From: Symbiodinium natans
Lineage: Eukaryota > Sar > Dinophyceae > Suessiales > Symbiodiniaceae
Length of the DNA: 35,000 bases
Assembly (NCBI GenBank): GCA_905221605.1
Contig: CAJNDS010000221.1
Coordinates: 32,501 to 67,500 of the forward strand
Direction of reading: 5' to 3'
Of this stretch, positions 30,106 through 35,000 are shown piece after piece; the first letter of the stretch is position 1; each line of letters opens with the position of its first letter. The position numbers and the translations under genes were made by a program. Below the pieces are notes generated by a model that saw only the letters and a list, made by a program, of their open reading frames with translations, was not told the DNA's origin and searched no databases.

Positions 30106-31173
30106 ATGGATCAGAATCGAGGGTTTCGGGAAGTAGCGCCCCCCGATGAAGCTGAGCAGCATGCGCAGCGAAGTCAGCTAACCATGAACAAAACCGGCAA
30201 GCGAAGCTACCAAAGAGCTTGTAAAGTTGCCCTGGCGAAGGGAGCAGCACTTTACAAAGGCCGTCTTCTGACAGCTCAGGCTCTGGGAGCTCACGAAGGA
30301 CAATTCGCGTCTCCTGCGAAAGCGGAGAGGCGTTCTTTTCAACCGAACAGACAGATCCATCACAAATTTGACATGGAAGTCCTTACTTGGAACGCAGGCT
30401 CAATTACAAGTCGAGTTTGGAACGAGATTCTGGCCCTTTTGGCAACAACAGAGTACAAGAACATCAAAATCGTTTTCCTGCAGGAATCGCATTGGCAGCA
30501 GGACCAGGTCTACAGCTCAGGCCCGTGGTCAGTCCTAACCTGTGGCTCAACAAGCAGACACAAGGCTGGCCTGGTTGTCTTGGTGCATAGCTCACTGGCT
30601 CCTCTTTCAGAAATTCGCAGCACTTCCATTGTTCCAGGGCATTTGCAGCACGTCATGATCCCGTGGCAGAGATCCAGAATACATCTCCTGAACCTGTACC
30701 AGCACGTCTGGGATTCAAAGCTCTCGAAGACGGAAAACAGAGGCAGGAGAAAGGACGTGATGACACAGCTCGAAAATCGAATACAGAGAGTCCCACAACG
30801 TGACTTCTTGATTGTGGCTGGGGATTTCAATGCGCATGCGGTGACTGAACGTCCTCATATCGGACCAAGTGTGCCTCATCGAGTACGGTTTGCGAATGCA
30901 GATGTGAAGACACTGCCCTCGCTCTGCAAATCCTGTGGACTAACTGCGCTGAACACATGGGCTTCTGGCCATCGCAGTACGTATGCTAACAGTGATGGCA
31001 CATATTCCTCTCAGATCGATTTTTTGCTGGTCAGACTGCACGATGCTCGGAGGAGATCCAAGGAGGCCTACTCGGATAAGCACTTACAGAGATGGATCAA
31101 AACACTTTCCAGTGCGAGCCACTCTGTTCATTCCTCCTTACAGTCCTACACCCAGCAAGCCACGGCCGTTTGA
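30106..31173 (+). CDS. LINE endonuclease domain (EEP family)
   Basis: Nicks target DNA to prime reverse transcription. From the chosen ATG there are 355 codons; the frame is open upstream only through the triplet array. A basic segment (KRSYQRACKVALAKG) precedes the exonuclease-endonuclease-phosphatase fold: LTWNAGSI, FLQESHW (metal-binding Glu), VAGDFNAHA (Asp/Asn) and SQIDFLLV (Asp). The closing catalytic His motif is not in this frame. It appears as SKHFPVRA at 31097-31120 in frame +2, so a one-base frame change near 31060-31096 cuts the domain just before its last motif, and the last 25 or so residues here are not native. Confidence 0.8.
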   Translation: MDQNRGFREVAPPDEAEQHAQRSQLTMNKTGKRSYQRACKVALAKGAALYKGRLLTAQALGAHEGQFASPAKAERRSFQPNRQIHHKFDMEVLTWNAGSITSRVWNEILALLATTEYKNIKIVFLQESHWQQDQVYSSGPWSVLTCGSTSRHKAGLVVLVHSSLAPLSEIRSTSIVPGHLQHVMIPWQRSRIHLLNLYQHVWDSKLSKTENRGRRKDVMTQLENRIQRVPQRDFLIVAGDFNAHAVTERPHIGPSVPHRVRFANADVKTLPSLCKSCGLTALNTWASGHRSTYANSDGTYSSQIDFLLVRLHDARRRSKEAYSDKHLQRWIKTLSSASHSVHSSLQSYTQQATAV

Positions 31174-33652
31174 TGCCACAGCCCTGGATGCGAGCTTTCG
31201 GCGGAAAGATGACAACTGGCAGGCATACTCACATCGTCTGACGGAAGCAGTGGTGAGGACAATGCAAGTGAGACCGTCTTGGCAAGAACTGGATGAAGTG
31301 ATGGTTAGTGTATCAGCTGAGCACTATCCTCCTCCACGCAAGTCTCAGCCAGTAGCAGGTCCAATTCATCAGGAATATTGGAAGAAAGTGCGGCAAATCC
31401 AGGCGCACAAGAGGGCTGGAACCGAGCATAATTCAGAATGCCAGAAGCTTGTGGAGGACATCAAGGAGGAGGCGCGGACTTTCAAAAAACAGCAAAAACA
31501 AAGAAAGCTAGAGAAGCAAGAGCAGTTGCTTCTACAAGCCCAGGAAGATAAACGGCAACAATCCCACAAACTGGCTCATACTCTCAGGAAACTTGCTCCG
31601 TGGCGCCCAGTGCAGAGAGTCAACCTAAGGGATCAAGCAGGTGAGCCGCTTGATACGGAGGCCTCACTAAAAACTATGCGCGAATACTCGAGTCAAATCT
31701 TCTCCAAAAGTTCTCCTTTGCACTCAGTAGCTGCTGTGCCCAGAGCAGCGATCACCGCCTTGCAGGTATCCTCACAAATCAAGACAGTGCCAGTGGGGAA
31801 AGCAGTCCCCAGCACCTCAGCCCCAGTATCAGCTTGGAAGAGTCTAGGTCCTGAAGCCCACGAACACATAGCAGGTCTAATCAACTCTGAGGTGTCCCAA
31901 TCAGAAATTTCCCCTTATCTAAAGGACCCTCGAATTGCATGGATCCCCAAGCCGGGCAAGCCAGCCACCGCCATGCAAAACCTGAGGCCCATAGGAGTCA
32001 TCAGCGTGCCAGGCAAAGTGCTAGCAGGCGCAGTGAAGACTCGCATTGCACCAGCACTGCAGGTGAGCTCACAGCTTCAGCCTCAATTTGCGTACATTCG
32101 GCAGAGGGGGGTGCGGGACGCTATCGCGAAAGCATGTCAGCACCTTGATTTCGCGCAGCAGCTCCGGCAAGAGCATCGCAGGGACCTGCACAAGTCCCAA
32201 CGTGGAGCTAGGCAGGCTCAGCTGTCAGGGGCACTCACTATTTCGGTTGATCTGAGCAAAGCTTTTGATTCTGTTAATAGACATGAGCTGCTAGCTGCCT
32301 TGGATCGCCTGGGAACAGACCCTGTTACGAAAGAACTGGTAGTTCAACTACACAGTGAGACCTCCTACAACATGGGCACAGGTGGACTAGAGATTCAAGT
32401 TCCCACTTCTTCAGGAATCAAACAAGGTTGCAAGCTAGCCCCGGCATTGTGGTCTGCGCTGACACTTCTAGTCATGAGCAGAATGGAGCAGAAATGGGGC
32501 CCAGATAGCAAGCAAGCTAGGGACATCCTAACGGTCTTTGCAGACGATTTCCTGCTCCAGGAAACCTTCTCGAGCTTTCCTGAACTTCAGAAAGTCCTGC
32601 TCAGAATAGAGGCTCTCTTTCAGTCTCTTGAGGACGTGGGGCTGGAAGTCAATCCAACGAAGTCCAAAGCCTTGCTAATGGTTCAGGGCACTCAGCAGTC
32701 CATCTTTCGCAAGAAGCACACGATGCGCAAAGAGAAGCAGTTGCACATCGTCCTTCCCTCAGGACATAAGATTCCGATTCATCACAAACTAACATATCTA
32801 GGGGTGCAGCTCAGCTATGGATCCTACAAAGACCAGACTGTTGACTATAGGATCGCCCAAGCTCAAGGCAAGTTTGAGCTACTTCGACACATCCTGTGCT
32901 CCACTAAGGCCTTGGAGGCTTCAAAGAAGTTGGAGATCTGGAGGGTCTATGTGGAATCCTCACTCTTGCATGGGCTTGTGGCCACTGGCATCACCTCATC
33001 AGGTCTTCAGAAGCTTCAGAGTAAATACTCGCGGATGCTAAGATCCATCTTTAAGCAACATCAGCACTACAGCCATATTGACACGAAGACTCTGTTCGAG
33101 CAATATAAGGTTCAGACTCCTCAAGCAGTTTTGATCAGCCAGATGAAAAACTACCAAGACGCACTAGATGCCTGTCAGAAGTACAACCCGGATCAGAACA
33201 TACAGTGGTATCTGGGACTTAGAGGTAGGATTGTTGCGCTGCAACAGGAGCTTCAGAGCATGCATTTGGACCTGACCGAGGCAGACCAGGAGGTACCGTG
33301 CTCTCTGTGCGATCGGAAATTTTCCAGCGCTAAGGGTCTTCAGCAACATACTCTGGTGAAGCATGGAGGACAGCGTGCGAATCAGCTAGGCCCAAAATTT
33401 CAGGTCACTGTGCATAGCTGCAAAGGACTTCCGCAATGTGCGGCATGCAACAGGCAGTTGCGCACAATGCATCAACTTCGCAGACATGTGGAGTCAGGCA
33501 TTTGCCCTCAGCTGCACGAGCTGAAAGCACGAGCCAAATCCTGTACAAGCTCAGAAAGCATAGCTATGATCTATCAGTCTAGCGTGCAGGAACAACTTAA
33601 GAAGGATCCTGATCTTCTACTAAAAAGAGACATGTCACTCAGCATCTATTAA
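30983..33652 (+). CDS. LINE reverse transcriptase with zinc fingers
   Basis: 889 codons, of which the true product begins near 31075. Reverse transcriptase motifs are present: RPIGVISVPGKVLAGA; motif A VDLSKAFD (residues 422-429); motif B SSGIKQGCKLAPALW; motif C FADD (about 519-522); and LTYLGVQLSY after the palm. All catalytic Asp residues are intact. The C-terminal part has two C2H2/C2HC-like fingers: CSLCDRKF with HTLVKH (about 773-794) and CAACNRQL with HVESGIC (about 819-841). The frame ends at TAA 33650-33652, after changing frame within 33613-33650, most simply at an A5 run (33622-33626). Low-complexity Gln/Lys helices lie between residues 150 and 200. Confidence 0.85.
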   Translation: MLTVMAHIPLRSIFCWSDCTMLGGDPRRPTRISTYRDGSKHFPVRATLFIPPYSPTPSKPRPFDATALDASFRRKDDNWQAYSHRLTEAVVRTMQVRPSWQELDEVMVSVSAEHYPPPRKSQPVAGPIHQEYWKKVRQIQAHKRAGTEHNSECQKLVEDIKEEARTFKKQQKQRKLEKQEQLLLQAQEDKRQQSHKLAHTLRKLAPWRPVQRVNLRDQAGEPLDTEASLKTMREYSSQIFSKSSPLHSVAAVPRAAITALQVSSQIKTVPVGKAVPSTSAPVSAWKSLGPEAHEHIAGLINSEVSQSEISPYLKDPRIAWIPKPGKPATAMQNLRPIGVISVPGKVLAGAVKTRIAPALQVSSQLQPQFAYIRQRGVRDAIAKACQHLDFAQQLRQEHRRDLHKSQRGARQAQLSGALTISVDLSKAFDSVNRHELLAALDRLGTDPVTKELVVQLHSETSYNMGTGGLEIQVPTSSGIKQGCKLAPALWSALTLLVMSRMEQKWGPDSKQARDILTVFADDFLLQETFSSFPELQKVLLRIEALFQSLEDVGLEVNPTKSKALLMVQGTQQSIFRKKHTMRKEKQLHIVLPSGHKIPIHHKLTYLGVQLSYGSYKDQTVDYRIAQAQGKFELLRHILCSTKALEASKKLEIWRVYVESSLLHGLVATGITSSGLQKLQSKYSRMLRSIFKQHQHYSHIDTKTLFEQYKVQTPQAVLISQMKNYQDALDACQKYNPDQNIQWYLGLRGRIVALQQELQSMHLDLTEADQEVPCSLCDRKFSSAKGLQQHTLVKHGGQRANQLGPKFQVTVHSCKGLPQCAACNRQLRTMHQLRRHVESGICPQLHELKARAKSCTSSESIAMIYQSSVQEQLKKDPDLLLKRDMSLSIY

Positions 33653-33696
33653 CGAACTGCAGTCTCTGTGGGCAATACATTGTTGGCCACAAAGGA

Positions 33697-34839
33697 GTGA
33701 AACAGCACATTCAGAAAGCTCATCCCGCTTTCTGGGCACAATCCTCGGCATCCATTCTTGCCAACATGCGAACACATAAGCGCCTCCTGCACAAAAAAGA
33801 AGAATGTAGGTATTGTCGCATTGTGGTCGATGCTCCAGTACGCCATGCAGAGCAATGTGTGGTTCTGCTTCAGACATACGCCATGAGTGCAGCTTGTGCC
33901 AAGCCTATGGAACTGCCAGATCTCTTCAGTGCAGATCCTCCAATTAGCCAGGTGAGACGAAGGGAGGCTTCCTCCCAGGAGGCTTCCTCCAGCAGCCGAG
34001 CTTCTTTGCTGACATACACTGCACGCGTCTCGGGTCGTTCAACCACTGCACCTCCCACAGCTTTCATGCAAGACGCTGCCTGGCGTCTAGCTTATCATAA
34101 TCCGCATCAACTGTGCTATGCACACACGGTCGTTCATATCCTTATCTCTCTCTTGTCAGACGGACTGTTCCCAGATCCTTCTTTAAATTCCATCCTAACG
34201 GAAATAGGTTCCCTGAATGGCAGATCCTCTCATGCGGATGTTCGGAGGTTGCGACATCTTCGTCCGCTGCTAGCAGGATGGCGATTACGACCCAGGCAGG
34301 AGGATGCATCTCAATTTCTGTTGCATATCTCTCAGCGTATTCCAGATCTTTCATCAGATAAATGGGAGGCGCGAGTTCATATCTCAGCACCGGAGGAACG
34401 CATAAGTGTTGAGGAAAAAGGTGGCTTGATTCTGTATCTACCCGAGCCGCCGGATGGACTCTCGACTCTTCAGCAATCAGTAACACAATGGACGAACAGG
34501 GGTAGTGTGTTTGCCTTGCTTCCAGATACAAGACTCATTTGCTTACAAATTCAAAGATTTGATCAGCAAATCAAAACTTCCCGCCCACAAGTGCTGGACA
34601 CAGTTCTTGAGATGCCAATGTTTCAAGATAACGGGACCTCAACAGAAGCAGTGTCCTTTAGCCTCTATGCATTTATTATTCATATCGGCGAAGACTGGAA
34701 CTCTGGACATTACAGAGCGGGATTTTGGAGAGAGAGCGTAGCGTACCTAGCTGATGATAGTGAATCGCCAAGACGCACCACGCTCCTCTCGGATCAAATA
34801 TGTCGAGGTTCTTACTTGGCCTTCTATGTAAGAGTATAG
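33697..34839 (+). CDS. LINE C-terminal ubiquitin-specific-protease-like domain
   Basis: 380 codons from the first ATG. The frame is open from 33613 and includes a third finger (CSLCGQYIVGHKG with HIQKAH). A fourth, CRYCRI with HAEQC, lies at about 37-52. After a Ser-rich linker comes a compact USP/C19-type fold: Cys box NPHQLCYAHTVVHIL (Cys140), LICLQIQRFDQ, His box HIGEDWNSGHYRAGFW (His338),  an Asp pair in YLADDSE (353-354) that fits the third triad position, and a final SYLAFYVRV like the USP end motif. USPs cleave ubiquitin from proteins. Here activity, and whether the domain acts on host or element proteins, are inferred. The triad residues are kept, suggesting selection. Confidence 0.75.
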   Translation: MKQHIQKAHPAFWAQSSASILANMRTHKRLLHKKEECRYCRIVVDAPVRHAEQCVVLLQTYAMSAACAKPMELPDLFSADPPISQVRRREASSQEASSSSRASLLTYTARVSGRSTTAPPTAFMQDAAWRLAYHNPHQLCYAHTVVHILISLLSDGLFPDPSLNSILTEIGSLNGRSSHADVRRLRHLRPLLAGWRLRPRQEDASQFLLHISQRIPDLSSDKWEARVHISAPEERISVEEKGGLILYLPEPPDGLSTLQQSVTQWTNRGSVFALLPDTRLICLQIQRFDQQIKTSRPQVLDTVLEMPMFQDNGTSTEAVSFSLYAFIIHIGEDWNSGHYRAGFWRESVAYLADDSESPRRTTLLSDQICRGSYLAFYVRV

Positions 34840-35000
34840 ATTCAGCTAGGCAGCCATGAGGCAGGCCTTTGCCCAATTGTCAGCACCCGCCAAGTCCAAA
34901 CACGCATGCGGAGGTTTCCTCCGGAGGCATCCTCCGCAGCAGTGTTCTCTCTTAAAGAAGACCTATCTGCCTGCTGTTGCTTAAGGCAACTCGGCATGAA
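34840..35000 (+). repeat. LINE 3' region with GGAGG/CCTCC hairpins
   Basis: GGAGGTTTCCTCC and GGAGGCATCCTCC (about 34910-34936) are adjacent palindromes. The same motif type occurs as GGGAGGCTTCCTCCC and GGAGGCTTCCTCC at 33961-33990 inside the USP frame. No gene is seen after the stop codon. Confidence 0.6.

Larger units (their letters stand above)
30030..34839 (+). mobile_element. LINE (non-LTR retrotransposon) with a deubiquitinase-like domain
   Basis: The order is basic N-terminal segment, AP-type endonuclease, reverse transcriptase, four zinc-finger-like motifs and a USP-type peptidase. The parts lie in frame 1, frame 2, then frame 1, so two single-base frame changes separate them. The 5' end is uncertain (possibly upstream of the GTT array), and the 3' end and any tail lie after 34839, perhaps beyond the window. 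Confidence 0.85.

Overview
The window looks like nuclear DNA of a dinoflagellate, most like Symbiodiniaceae or a relative. Supporting features are abundant interstitial TTTAGGG-type repeats, genes split into many short exons with GC-AG as well as GT-AG introns, very long simple repeats, and degraded LINE and DNA-transposon genes. No rRNA, tRNA, CRISPR, operon or ribosome-binding signal was found, and no clear dinoflagellate spliced-leader relic.

0-9.5 kb is intron-rich. Short exons, mostly readable on the minus strand, are separated by introns full of telomere-like repeats and small terminal-inverted-repeat (TIR) insertions. Gene A (about 0.3-3.2 kb, minus) is an unrecognised protein. At 5.9-6.4 kb three small inverted-repeat insertions carry flanking direct repeats of 13, about 11 and 9 bp and resemble introner elements (transposons that create introns).

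9.5-16.9 kb: a short plus-strand two-exon gene, a CAG/CAA tract, a C-rich minisatellite, and then the best host gene hidden from simple ORF calling. This is a minus-strand gene of at least nine exons (12170-15129 or beyond) encoding leucine-rich repeats fused to a protein kinase with P-loop, VAVK lysine, HGD and DFG motifs. Its introns again hold telomere-like arrays. A small minus-strand two-exon gene follows at 16.2-16.8 kb.

17.2-21 kb: an intronless, GC3-rich LOG-family gene (minus) lies between two direct copies of a roughly 1.2 kb duplication. Both copies contain a relic of the last exon of an ISXO2/Merlin-like transposase.

21.35-26.34 kb: a candidate undescribed DNA transposon. C-run plus ATGACAC(G/T)CGCA inverted ends enclose three minus-strand genes: an IS1595/ISXO2/Merlin-type transposase, a roughly 600-residue P-loop ATPase, and a small unknown protein. 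A large AT-rich palindromic tract lies near the right end.

26.5-28.9 kb holds (GA)n tracts, a minus-strand gene with a poly-Glu segment, and two copies of a hairpin-bearing repeat. From 28.95 to 30.01 kb there is about 1 kb of GTT-rich repeat. It leads into a LINE (about 30.03-34.84 kb, plus) encoding an apurinic-type endonuclease, reverse transcriptase, four zinc-finger-like motifs and, unexpectedly, a C-terminal ubiquitin-specific-protease (USP/C19) domain with Cys and His boxes. The LINE deubiquitinase and the transposase-ATPase element are the two strongest candidates for something new.
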